Shown: positions 7,115-15,559 of the stretch, in pieces
Layout of the letters: each line of letters begins with the position of its first letter
How positions within the stretch are numbered: position 1 is the stretch's first letter
DNA from: Geothrix sp. SG200
GTDB lineage: Bacteria > Acidobacteriota > Holophagae > Holophagales > Holophagaceae
DNA length: 64,000 nucleotides
Direction: 5' to 3'
Assembly (NCBI RefSeq): GCF_022808935.1
Contig: NZ_JAKZFR010000001.1
Span: forward strand, 1,054,001 to 1,118,000
The notes under the pieces: model-generated
Told to the model about the DNA's origin: nothing
Database searches by the model: none
What the model saw: only the letters and a program-made list of their open reading frames with translations
Position numbers and translations under genes: made by a program

Positions 7115-9412
7115 TTGAACCCCAAGAAAATCATGATGATCAACGCCACCGATCCGGAAGAGATCCGGGTGGCCAGCCTGATCGACGGCGTGCTGTTCGA
7201 CTACGACGTCGAGTTCCTCCACAACGAGAAGATCAAAGGCAACCTCTACAAGGCCAAGGTCGTCCGGGTGGACACCAGCCTCCAGGCCGCGTTCGTGCAC
7301 TTCGGCGGCCAGAAGAACGGCTTCCTGCCCCTCGGGGAGCTGCCCCGGGACCTGAGCGAAGGCCGCCGGGGGCGGATCCAGGAGATTCTCCAGCGGGACC
7401 AGGAGATCCTCGTCCAGGCCGTCCGCGAGGAGCTGGGCACCAAAGGCGCCATGATGACCGGCCAGATCAGCCTCGCCGGCCGGTACCTGGTGATCACGCC
7501 CGGGAACCCCGTCAACGGCATCAGCCGCAAGATCGAGGGCACGGAGGAACGCCGCCACTTCAAGCAGCTGGTTGACACCCTCGAGATCCCTGAGGACATC
7601 GGCGTGATCGTCCGCACCGCCAGCCTGGGCGTCACGAAGGAGGACTTCCAGCGCGATCTGGAGTACCTGCTGGACACCTACAAGGAAGTGCTGAACCGCT
7701 ACAAGCACCGCCACGGCCCTGGCCTGGTCTGGCAGGAGGATGACGTCGTCACCCGCACCCTGCGCGACACCTTCAGCGCCGATGTGGAGGAAGTCCAGAT
7801 CGACGATCTGGACACGTTCCATGCGGCCCAGTCCTTCTTCAAGCGCACCATGCCCCAGCACCTGGACGTGCTGAAGCACTACACGGGCAAGAAGCCCCTC
7901 TTCTCTCGCTTCCAGCTGGAAGAGCAGATCGACCGCATCTACGGCCGCAAGGTGCCCCTGCCCAGCGGCGGCGCCCTGGCCCTGGACCAGACCGAAGCCA
8001 TGGTGGCCATCGACGTGAACAGCGGCAAGACCTCCGGCGACGGCGTGGAGGACATGGCGTTCAAGACGAACATGGAAGCCGCCGAGGAGGTGGCTCGGCA
8101 GCTGCGCCTGCGCGACCTGGCCGGCCTGGTCGCCATCGATTTCATCGACATGAAGCGCGATTCCCACATCCGCGCCGTGCAGGACCGCCTGGTGGACTGC
8201 CTCAAGGCCGACAAGGCCCGCATGGAGGTGGGGAAGATCAACCGCTTCGGCGTGCTCGTCATGACCCGCCAGCGCATCCGGCCCAGCCTCCAGCACGTGA
8301 ACCACGAGGCCTGCCCCACCTGCGCCGGCACCGGCAAGGTGAAGACCCTGGAAGCCCTGGTGCTGTCCGTGGTGCGTCGCCTGCAGGGCATCCTGGCCAA
8401 GGGCGGCATCGGCGAGATCCGCGTGAAGCTGGCCCCGGCCATCGCCGCGGCGGTCCAGAACCAGAAGCGCCGGGACCTGGCCCAGATGGAGGAACAGAGC
8501 GACGCCAGGATCCTCATCCAGGCGGATTGGTCCATGTCCTACGGCGAGATGGCCGCCGAGATCGAGCGGGCGGAAGAAGCCCCGGTCGAGAAGGCCGCGC
8601 CCAAGCCGCACCGCGAAAAGGGCGCTCCAGAGGACGAGACCGTGGTCCTGGGCGGCGACAGCCCGATCTCCTTCGAGAAGGCCCTGGGTACTCCGGGCGA
8701 GCCCGCCAAGGAGCCCAAGAAGGAAGCCTTCAAGTACGACCGGCGGGACCTTCAGCGGGCCGCCCTGGATGAGCGGGAGCGGTTGCGCGCCCTCTTCGAG
8801 AGCGCCAAGCCCGAAGACGAGGAAGACGAGGAAGGGACCGATACCGAGGGGGGCGCCGAAGGGGGCGAATCCAAGGGCGACGGCGCCAAGCGCAAGCGTC
8901 GCCGTCGTCGCCGGAAGGGCGGCGCCGAGCGGAATGGCGAGGTGGCGGTGGTTCTGGCCGCTGACTCCATCGAGCCGACCTCCCGCCCGGAGCCTTCGTA
9001 CGAGGCCCAGCCCGAGCCGCCGAAAGCCACGGCGGACCTCGTGGCCAGCCTCCTGACTCCCAGCCCGAGGCCGAAGATTGGTGGCGCCGCGCCTGCGGCC
9101 CACGAGCCCGAGGCGGCCCCGGCCAAGCCCAAGCGCACGCCCCGGGCCAAGGTAGCCGCCCTGCCGGAACCCCTGGCGGCGGTGACGCCTGCCCCCGAGC
9201 CGATCCAGGCCGCTGAACCCGTGGCGGAAGCTCCGGCCAAGAAGAAGGCCGCGCCGAAGGCCAAGGCACCGGCCAAGACCGCTGCCAAGACCCCCCCCAA
9301 GGCTGCGGCCAAGGCTGGGGCCAAGGTCGAGGAGGCTCCCGCCAAGGCTGAGGAAGCTCCCGTCGCCGCCAAGGCCAAAGCCACGCGCGCCAAGAAACCC
9401 AAGGCCGAGTAG
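7115..9412 (+). CDS. Ribonuclease E/G family endoribonuclease with basic Ala/Lys/Pro tail
   Basis: Residues about 1-480 form the Rne/Rng catalytic half: an S1-like RNA-binding domain (FHNEKIKGNLY region onwards), then the DNase I-like core with Mg-binding acidic motifs MVAIDVNSGK and VAIDFIDM, and the Zn-link CPTCAGTG. It would cut single-stranded RNA in rRNA maturation and mRNA decay. About 285 residues follow, of low complexity: acidic (DEEDEEG), Arg-rich (KRKRRRRRRK) and AKAP/AAK repeats. This resembles the disordered scaffold tail of RNase E, though the tail is not homologous by eye. I choose the TTG at 7115 because AGGAGA lies 4 bp upstream; an ATG at 7133 is possible. Total length 765 aa. 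Confidence 0.9.
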   Translation: MNPKKIMMINATDPEEIRVASLIDGVLFDYDVEFLHNEKIKGNLYKAKVVRVDTSLQAAFVHFGGQKNGFLPLGELPRDLSEGRRGRIQEILQRDQEILVQAVREELGTKGAMMTGQISLAGRYLVITPGNPVNGISRKIEGTEERRHFKQLVDTLEIPEDIGVIVRTASLGVTKEDFQRDLEYLLDTYKEVLNRYKHRHGPGLVWQEDDVVTRTLRDTFSADVEEVQIDDLDTFHAAQSFFKRTMPQHLDVLKHYTGKKPLFSRFQLEEQIDRIYGRKVPLPSGGALALDQTEAMVAIDVNSGKTSGDGVEDMAFKTNMEAAEEVARQLRLRDLAGLVAIDFIDMKRDSHIRAVQDRLVDCLKADKARMEVGKINRFGVLVMTRQRIRPSLQHVNHEACPTCAGTGKVKTLEALVLSVVRRLQGILAKGGIGEIRVKLAPAIAAAVQNQKRRDLAQMEEQSDARILIQADWSMSYGEMAAEIERAEEAPVEKAAPKPHREKGAPEDETVVLGGDSPISFEKALGTPGEPAKEPKKEAFKYDRRDLQRAALDERERLRALFESAKPEDEEDEEGTDTEGGAEGGESKGDGAKRKRRRRRRKGGAERNGEVAVVLAADSIEPTSRPEPSYEAQPEPPKATADLVASLLTPSPRPKIGGAAPAAHEPEAAPAKPKRTPRAKVAALPEPLAAVTPAPEPIQAAEPVAEAPAKKKAAPKAKAPAKTAAKTPPKAAAKAGAKVEEAPAKAEEAPVAAKAKATRAKKPKAE

Positions 9413-9418
9413 CCGTCC

Positions 9419-10141
9419 ATGTCGATCTACTGGCTGGCCCCTCTCGCGTCCCTGGCCACCCTTCTGGGCGGCTGGGGCGTGGTGCGGTTCCTCCAGGGAC
9501 GGGCGCAGTTCATGCGCCTGCTCTCGGGCGTGGCGGCGGGCTACCTGCTCTCCGTCACCGTGGTCCGCATCATCCCGGAATGCATGGAGGCCAAGGGCGG
9601 CGAGGGCAATGCCTTCTGGGTCCTGGCCGGCTACCTGCTGGTCCACATCATGGAGCACGGCATCACGCTCCACTTCCATTACGGAGAGGAGACCCACAAG
9701 GATGGGACGCCCCTGAGCGGCGTCCTCGCCCTGGTGGGGCTCTCCCTGCACAGCCTCATGGATGGTGTGGCCATCGCCGCGGCCCTGGCCACCCATAGCA
9801 ACCTCGGTCCCCTGGTGGTGCTGGGCATCCTATTCCACCGCATTCCCGAGGGCGGCACCATCGCGTCGATCTTCCTGGTGCGGGGCTTCGGGAACCGGGG
9901 CGCCATCCTGGCCGCGGCGACCCTGGCCCTGGCGGCCCTGGTGGGAGCGGCGGGGCAGTCCATGCTGGGCCTTCCCACGGGGCCGGTGCTGGGGCTCACG
10001 GCTGGATTGGCGCTCTACGTGTCCAGCTCCGACCTCCTGCCGGAAGTGCAGAAGGTCTCCGGCTTCCGCAGCACGGTGGCGCTACTGGCCGGGGTGGGCA
10101 TCTTCCTCGTCAGCTCGCGGCTGCTGCCGCACCATCACTGA
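9419..10141 (+). CDS. ZIP-family metal ion transporter
   Basis: A 240-aa integral membrane protein with about seven to eight hydrophobic segments. The ZIP transport-site motifs are present: HSLMDGVAIA in the fourth helix and FHRIPEGG in the fifth, with His, Asp and Glu as likely metal ligands. A His-rich HGITLHFHYGEETH loop precedes them and the protein ends HHH. It probably imports Zn(II) or another divalent cation; the metal cannot be told from sequence. It starts 6 bp after the ribonuclease stop. Confidence 0.82.
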   Translation: MSIYWLAPLASLATLLGGWGVVRFLQGRAQFMRLLSGVAAGYLLSVTVVRIIPECMEAKGGEGNAFWVLAGYLLVHIMEHGITLHFHYGEETHKDGTPLSGVLALVGLSLHSLMDGVAIAAALATHSNLGPLVVLGILFHRIPEGGTIASIFLVRGFGNRGAILAAATLALAALVGAAGQSMLGLPTGPVLGLTAGLALYVSSSDLLPEVQKVSGFRSTVALLAGVGIFLVSSRLLPHHH

Positions 10142-10147
10142 TCACCC

Positions 10148-12460
10148 ATGGCCATCCCCGGGAGGACCCGAGGCCTGATGCTGGGTGCCGTGCAGGCCCT
10201 GCTGGCGGCCCAGGGCCTGCCTGATCTTCCGCAGCCCCTTCCGCTGGATGCGCCCACGCCCGCTGAGTTGCTGCCCCTCCGCCCCTTCCGCGTGGACCGG
10301 GGGCCGGGTCTGGCCAGGGTGCCCTTCGATTACCGAGGGGAAGGGGTCTTCGAGGAGGCCAATGTCTGGACGCTGGAGCAGGGTGCCATCCAGTCCGAGG
10401 GGTTGCTGCTGCTGGCGGACCGCATCCGGTACCACATCCCGGACGGCCGCCTGGTGGCGGAGGGACACATCCGACTGGAGGGCCCGGGCCTGCGGCTCCG
10501 GGGCGAGCGCCTGGAGATGGACTGGGAGCGGCGATCCGGCCAAGCCTGGGCGCTGCAGATGGACCTGCCTCCGAGCTGGACCCTGCGCTCCAGCCACGTG
10601 GCCTTCACCACGCTGCGCACCTGGGCCTTCGATGCCGTGGAACTGAGCCCGTGCCCGGAGGAGAAGCCCGGCTGGAAGGCCCGCCTCTCCTCCCTGAAGG
10701 TCGACCTGGATGGCTTCGCCAGCATGTGGAACGCCCGGGTGCTCCTGGGAGCCGTCCCGATCTACTATGTGCCCTACGCCCTGTATCCGGCGCAGGCGGA
10801 GCGGACCTCGGGCCTGCTCCCCCCGAAGATCGGGATGTCCAGCGCCTTCGGCACCACCCTGGGACTTTCCTATTACCAGGTCATGGGCGACTCGGTGGAC
10901 GCCACCTTGTCGCCGGAGTACTTCACCAAGGAGGGCGTCCTCTGGGGCGGGGAAGTACGCTGGCGGCCGGACCTGACCCACCAGGGCAGCTTCTCCGGCC
11001 AGACCATCCACCAGAAGAGCCTCGACGAGCGCCGCTACCGCTACTCGCTGAAGGAGGTGTGGCAGCGTGAGGATGGCTGGCAGCTCACGGCGGACGTCAA
11101 CCAGGCTTCGGACAATCTCGTCGATGCAGATTTCGGGAAGGGCATCGGCTACCTCGGCGCCACCAGCTTCGATTCGGCGATCTACCTGGGGCGCACCTAC
11201 ACCTTCGGGAACCTCAACCTCTCGGCCGCCGAGCAGCGCAGCTTCTTCTACACGAAGGACCAGGGGGATCCCTTCTACAGTCCGGATTTTCCGGCCTCTC
11301 TCCGCCGGCAGACGCTGCCCCAGGCGGAATTCCGCTTCTTTCCCGTCTCCCTGGTCGGCCCCCTGTACCTTGATGGCGGCGTCCGGGTGGGCCGGTTCGC
11401 CTACCGCATCGAAGGCAGCGCCACGGCCCCCGCGGATACCTACGCCTGGGACCGCCAGGATGCGAATGCCCGCATCCACGGCCGCCTGGGGCAGTGGGGA
11501 CCCTTCCGCGCGGACTTCGAGGCCATGGGCCGCGCGACCCACTACAGCGCCAGCCTGGGCTCTTCCGTGTTCGATCCGGAGGGCGGGGCCACCGACACCG
11601 TGGTGAACCCCGCCACCAGCCCCTTCCAGGTGGATGGGGCGGCGGCGACGCGGTTCCTGGGCTCGGGACATCTGCGGCTGTCAGGACCGCAGGTGGGGCG
11701 GACCTTCAAGGATGTCTCGCTCCTCGGATACAAGGGCGAACTCAAGCATGTCGCCGAGCCCTATTTCGGCTGGACGCAGACGAGCCTGTACGGCGAGGCG
11801 GGCAGGCTGCCCCGGTTCGACTCGGTGGACGCTTTCCCGGGCGTGAATGAAAGCGCTTCGGGCGAACGGAGCTTCGAAGTGGGCCTCAAGCAGCACATCT
11901 TCGGCCGCCCGGGGCCTGGCACCGGGTTCACGGACCTGGCGCGCCTCCGCATCGCCACCCGCTACCATGCGTCGCCCATCATCCTCAGCGACGGCCGCTA
12001 CAAGAAGGGCTGGTCCAGCGTGGACACGGACCTGGACGTGGAACCCGACGAGCGCTTGCGGATCAGCCTCCGCCGTTCCTCGGACCTGGGCGCCGGCGGC
12101 TCGGACAACGCCCTGAGCATGGACTTCAAGGTCAAGGACGGAAGCCGGTTCAACCTGGCCTACTTCTCCACGGGCATCAACCGGTTCCTGGTGCGCCAGA
12201 AGGGGCTGCAGGCGGGCGGCGTCCAGCGTTTCTGGGACGACCGGCTCCGCCTGGAGTTCAGCGCCAGCTACGACTTCCACATGAGCGCCTTCGCCTCCAG
12301 CCAGGTGGCCCTGGCCTACGTGGAGCCCTGCGTGGCCTACGTGCTGAAGTACACCCACGTGGCCCTGAACACCAACCTCGTGTCCGGCGGGCGGGAGGAT
12401 CGCATCGACCTGACGCTCACCCTCCGCGGGCTGGGGGACCTCTTCAGCTTCCGGCGTTGA
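10148..12460 (+). CDS. lptD: LPS-assembly outer-membrane protein LptD
   Basis: A 770-aa protein with a weak N-terminal signal segment, an OstA-like jelly-roll part (about 50-165, with the ADRIRYHIPDGRLVAEG pattern) and a long C-terminal beta-barrel with alternating aromatic strands. The PIYYVPYALYP motif at the start of the barrel is diagnostic of LptD. It inserts LPS into the outer leaflet with LptE. Only two cysteines are evident (about residues 172 and 741), against four in E. coli, so at most one disulfide bridges the two domains. It lies 6 bp after the ZIP gene and converges on alr. Confidence 0.88.
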   Translation: MAIPGRTRGLMLGAVQALLAAQGLPDLPQPLPLDAPTPAELLPLRPFRVDRGPGLARVPFDYRGEGVFEEANVWTLEQGAIQSEGLLLLADRIRYHIPDGRLVAEGHIRLEGPGLRLRGERLEMDWERRSGQAWALQMDLPPSWTLRSSHVAFTTLRTWAFDAVELSPCPEEKPGWKARLSSLKVDLDGFASMWNARVLLGAVPIYYVPYALYPAQAERTSGLLPPKIGMSSAFGTTLGLSYYQVMGDSVDATLSPEYFTKEGVLWGGEVRWRPDLTHQGSFSGQTIHQKSLDERRYRYSLKEVWQREDGWQLTADVNQASDNLVDADFGKGIGYLGATSFDSAIYLGRTYTFGNLNLSAAEQRSFFYTKDQGDPFYSPDFPASLRRQTLPQAEFRFFPVSLVGPLYLDGGVRVGRFAYRIEGSATAPADTYAWDRQDANARIHGRLGQWGPFRADFEAMGRATHYSASLGSSVFDPEGGATDTVVNPATSPFQVDGAAATRFLGSGHLRLSGPQVGRTFKDVSLLGYKGELKHVAEPYFGWTQTSLYGEAGRLPRFDSVDAFPGVNESASGERSFEVGLKQHIFGRPGPGTGFTDLARLRIATRYHASPIILSDGRYKKGWSSVDTDLDVEPDERLRISLRRSSDLGAGGSDNALSMDFKVKDGSRFNLAYFSTGINRFLVRQKGLQAGGVQRFWDDRLRLEFSASYDFHMSAFASSQVALAYVEPCVAYVLKYTHVALNTNLVSGGREDRIDLTLTLRGLGDLFSFRR

Positions 12461-12469
12461 GAACCATTC

Positions 12470-13609
12470 CTACGGAAGGAAACGGCGGGTGATCCTGCGG
12501 TGGAGCGCGCAGCTCAGTTCGTAGGGGATGGTGCCGAGGAGCTGGGCCAGCCGTTCGAGGCTATGCGCCGCCGCGGGGTCCCCGCTGTACAGGGTCATCG
12601 GCTCCCCGGGCGCCACGGGCACGTCCAAAGGCAGGGCCACCGTGAGGTAGTCCATGGAGATCCGGCCCACCACGGGAAAGGTCCGGCCGCGGAAGCCGAC
12701 GACGGCCCGGTTCCCCAGGTCGCGGCGGTAGCCGTCCGCATAGCCGCAGGCCAGGGTGGCGATCTGCAGGGGATGAGGCGCGACGAAGGTGCGGCCATAG
12801 CCCACCGTCGTGCCCGCGGGCATGGCCTTTACCCGGGCCACTTCGGCCACCAGCTCCAGGGCCGGCTCCAGGCCGAGCGCACGGCCTTCGGCGACCATGG
12901 CCAGGCCGTACAAGGCCAAGCCGGGTCGCACGTGGGTGTCCTGGTCCAGCAGGCCCCGCAGACAGGCGTCGCTGTTCCCGTGGTGGCGCTGGGCCGGATG
13001 GACGCCTCCGTCCGCCAGCTGCGCCAGGCAGGCATCGAAGACCCGCCGCTGACGGTGGGCGAAACCAGGATCCGGATCGTCCGCCGTGGCGAAGTGGCCC
13101 ATGGCGCCTTCGATCCATGGGGAGAGGCGGCGCAGGGCCGGAAGGCAGTCCCCCAGCTCCGAGGGCAGGAGGCCGAAGCGTCCCATGCCCGTGTCCAGCT
13201 TCAGGTGGAGCCGCACGGGGTGCTGGGGCAGGAGGCGGGCATAGTCCTCCAGATGCTCCGGCCCCACCACCGCGATGGTCAGGTTCTCCGCGCTGGCGGC
13301 CGGCAGGGCCTCGGGGCGGAGGCCTCCCAGGACGAGGATCGGACAGGTGATGCCTCCCCGCCGCAGCTCCAGGCCTTCCTCGAGGCTGGAGACGGCGAGC
13401 CCGTAGGCTCCGGCGGACTCCAGGGTCCGGCCCACGGGCACGGCCCCGTGCCCGTAGGCGTTGGCTTTCACCACGCCCCAGATCTGCCGTCCGCCCACAA
13501 GGGTGCGGACGCGGCCCAGATTGCGCGCGATCCGGCCCAAATCCACCTCCGCCCGGAGGGCCCGGCCCTCCGGATGCGGCTTCAGGGGTTCGAGGTGCTG
13601 CTCATTCAC
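12470..13609 (-). CDS. alr: Alanine racemase
   Basis: A 379-aa fold-type III PLP enzyme making D-alanine for peptidoglycan. VVKANAYGHG carries the PLP lysine, RPGLALYG is the dimer and substrate motif, and the second catalytic residue is the tyrosine in TVGYGRTF. The GTG at 13609 is taken as start; the frame upstream overlaps trxB. There is no clear Shine-Dalgarno site, and the start lies only 10 bp after the trxB stop, so reading may depend on coupling. Last gene of kdsB-trxB-alr. Confidence 0.93.
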   Translation of the reverse strand: MNEQHLEPLKPHPEGRALRAEVDLGRIARNLGRVRTLVGGRQIWGVVKANAYGHGAVPVGRTLESAGAYGLAVSSLEEGLELRRGGITCPILVLGGLRPEALPAASAENLTIAVVGPEHLEDYARLLPQHPVRLHLKLDTGMGRFGLLPSELGDCLPALRRLSPWIEGAMGHFATADDPDPGFAHRQRRVFDACLAQLADGGVHPAQRHHGNSDACLRGLLDQDTHVRPGLALYGLAMVAEGRALGLEPALELVAEVARVKAMPAGTTVGYGRTFVAPHPLQIATLACGYADGYRRDLGNRAVVGFRGRTFPVVGRISMDYLTVALPLDVPVAPGEPMTLYSGDPAAAHSLERLAQLLGTIPYELSCALHRRITRRFLP

Positions 13610-13619
13610 CAGGCGGCCA

Positions 13620-14588
13620 TCACTCGGCAAGGCCCTGATCGACCAGCCAGCGCTCGGCGTCGATGGCGGCCATGCAGCCGCTGCCCGCGGCGGTGATGGC
13701 CTGCCGGTACACATGGTCCTGCACGTCGCCGCAGGCGAACACGCCGGAAATGGCCGTGCGCGTGGAGCCCTTCTCGACCTGGAGGTAGCCGGTCTCGTCC
13801 ATGGGCAGCTGGCCCTTGAACAGGCCCGTGTTGGGCTGGTGGCCGATGGCCACGAAGAGCCCCTCGACAGGCAGCTCGGACTCGGAGCCGTCCACGGTGT
13901 CCTTGAGCTTGAGGGCGCGGATCTTCTCCACCTTCTCGCCCATGGGCGTCTCGTGGGTGGCGGTCAGCACATCCAGCACGACCTTGTTCCACACGGGCTG
14001 GATCTTCTCGTTCTTGAGGGCCCGGTCCTGCATGGCCTTGGAGGCCCGGAGCTTGTCACGGCGGTGGATGAGGTGGACCTTGGTGGCGAACTTCGTGAGG
14101 AAGGTGGCCTCCTCGATGGCGGTGTCGCCGCCGCCCACCACGGCGATCTCCTTGCCGCGGAAGAAGAAGCCGTCGCAGGTGGCGCAGGCGCTCACGCCGC
14201 CGCCCGTGCGGGAGAGCTGCTCGTCCTTGCTGATGCCCAGCCACTTGGCGGATGCGCCCGTGGCGATGATCACGGCATCTGCGGTGTACTCGCCCTTGTC
14301 GGTGGTGAGCTTGAAGGGGCGGGACTGGAGGTCGGCCTTGAGGACGGTCTCGGACTTGATGGTGGTGCCGAAGCGGAGCACCTGCTCCCGCATCTCGTCC
14401 ATGAGGGCCGGGCCCGCGACGCCCTGGCGGAAGCCGGGGAAGTTCTCCACTTCCGTGGTGATGGTGAGCTGGCCGCCGGGCTGGGCGCCTTCGAACACCA
14501 GGGGCGCCAGGTTGGCCCGGGAGGCATACAGGGCCGCGGTATAGCCCGCGGGGCCGGTGCCGATGACGACGACTTTGTGGTGGCTCAC
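13620..14588 (-). CDS. trxB: Thioredoxin-disulfide reductase
   Basis: A 322-aa flavoprotein with the FAD motif GTGPAGYTAAL at residue 10, the redox-active CATC pair in the middle, the NADPH-binding GGGDTAIEEA motif and the C-terminal FAD motif GVFACGDVQD. It reduces thioredoxin with NADPH in the cytoplasm. The start is GTG at 14588 with AGGAGA 5 bp upstream. It is 92 bp downstream of kdsB. Confidence 0.93.
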   Translation of the reverse strand: MSHHKVVVIGTGPAGYTAALYASRANLAPLVFEGAQPGGQLTITTEVENFPGFRQGVAGPALMDEMREQVLRFGTTIKSETVLKADLQSRPFKLTTDKGEYTADAVIIATGASAKWLGISKDEQLSRTGGGVSACATCDGFFFRGKEIAVVGGGDTAIEEATFLTKFATKVHLIHRRDKLRASKAMQDRALKNEKIQPVWNKVVLDVLTATHETPMGEKVEKIRALKLKDTVDGSESELPVEGLFVAIGHQPNTGLFKGQLPMDETGYLQVEKGSTRTAISGVFACGDVQDHVYRQAITAAGSGCMAAIDAERWLVDQGLAE

Positions 14589-14680
14589 AAGATTCTCCTG
14601 GCAAGGAACAGGCTTCAGCCGTCCTTCGAGTCTAGCGCGCCTGGATCGGCTGGCGCCTAGAGCGCCTGGACGGGCGGCGC

Positions 14681-15466
14681 CTAGCGGGCCAGCCCCCGCT
14701 CCCGCAGCAGGGCTTCGGCGGCGGGCACGTCCGCGGGCACGTCCACGCCCAGGCTCAGGAAGGGCGTGTCCGCCACGCCGATGGCGATACCCGCGGCCAG
14801 GGCCCGGAGCTGCTCCAGCATCTCCAGCTGCTCCAGGGGGTGGGGCGCCAGCCGGGTGAAGGCTTTGAGGGTATCCGGTCGATAGGCGTAGAGCCCCAGA
14901 TGACGCTTGAAGTGGGCCAGCTGCTCCGGCTTCATCCAGGGCCGGAAATCCGGTTCGAAGACCGAGGAGTTGCGCAGGTAGGGAATGGGGCTGCGGCTGA
15001 AGTAGAGGGCCCGCCGGTGGTCGTCCACCACCACCTTCACGGCGTTGGGATTGAAGAGCTCGTCGGCATGTGCGAAGGGGCAGGCGGCCGTGCCCATGGG
15101 CAGGTCCGGCTGGTCGCGCATGAGGCCCACCACGGCAGCCACCGTGTCGGGGTGCATGGCCGGTTCATCGCCCTGGATGTTCAGCACGCAGTCGAAGGAC
15201 TCCCCCAGGGCCGCGAGGGCCGCCGCCGTGCGGTCCGTGCCGGAGGGCAGGGCGGGGTCCGTCATCACGGCTTCGCCGCCGAAGCCCTTCACGGTGTCGG
15301 CGATGCGGCCATCGTCCGTGGCCACCACCACCCGGTCCACGCCCTGGGCCCGCTTGGCCGCCTCGAAGACCCACTGGATCATGGGTTTCCCGGCGATGAG
15401 GGCCAGGGGCTTGCCCGGGAAGCGGGAGGCCTGGAATCGGGAGGGGAGGACGGCGAGGGTGCGCAT
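14681..15466 (-). CDS. kdsB: 3-deoxy-manno-octulosonate cytidylyltransferase (CMP-Kdo synthetase)
   Basis: A 261-aa nucleotidyltransferase with the N-terminal PSRFQASRFPGKPL motif for CTP binding, ALPSGTDR, and the Mg-binding NIQGDEP and GVDVP motifs. It activates Kdo for addition to lipid A. Together with lptD and gmhB it shows that the organism makes LPS with an inner core. Divergent from cheA over 93 bp. Confidence 0.95.
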   Translation of the reverse strand: MRTLAVLPSRFQASRFPGKPLALIAGKPMIQWVFEAAKRAQGVDRVVVATDDGRIADTVKGFGGEAVMTDPALPSGTDRTAAALAALGESFDCVLNIQGDEPAMHPDTVAAVVGLMRDQPDLPMGTAACPFAHADELFNPNAVKVVVDDHRRALYFSRSPIPYLRNSSVFEPDFRPWMKPEQLAHFKRHLGLYAYRPDTLKAFTRLAPHPLEQLEMLEQLRALAAGIAIGVADTPFLSLGVDVPADVPAAEALLRERGLAR

Positions 15467-15559
15467 GGGAGCAGTTTAGACGGGATGAGGCCTCAGGGCT
15501 GACCCCCCCGGACTCCAGTCCCCGGACGCTCCTGCCGATGCCACTTCATCGGGAGTTCC

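Noticed and set aside
5921-9796. Very long minus-strand open frame of about 1290 codons
   Set aside because: Only its last 282 codons (pstS) look like protein. The rest is antisense to the RNase E/G and ZIP genes and is low-complexity, an effect of GC-rich codon use.
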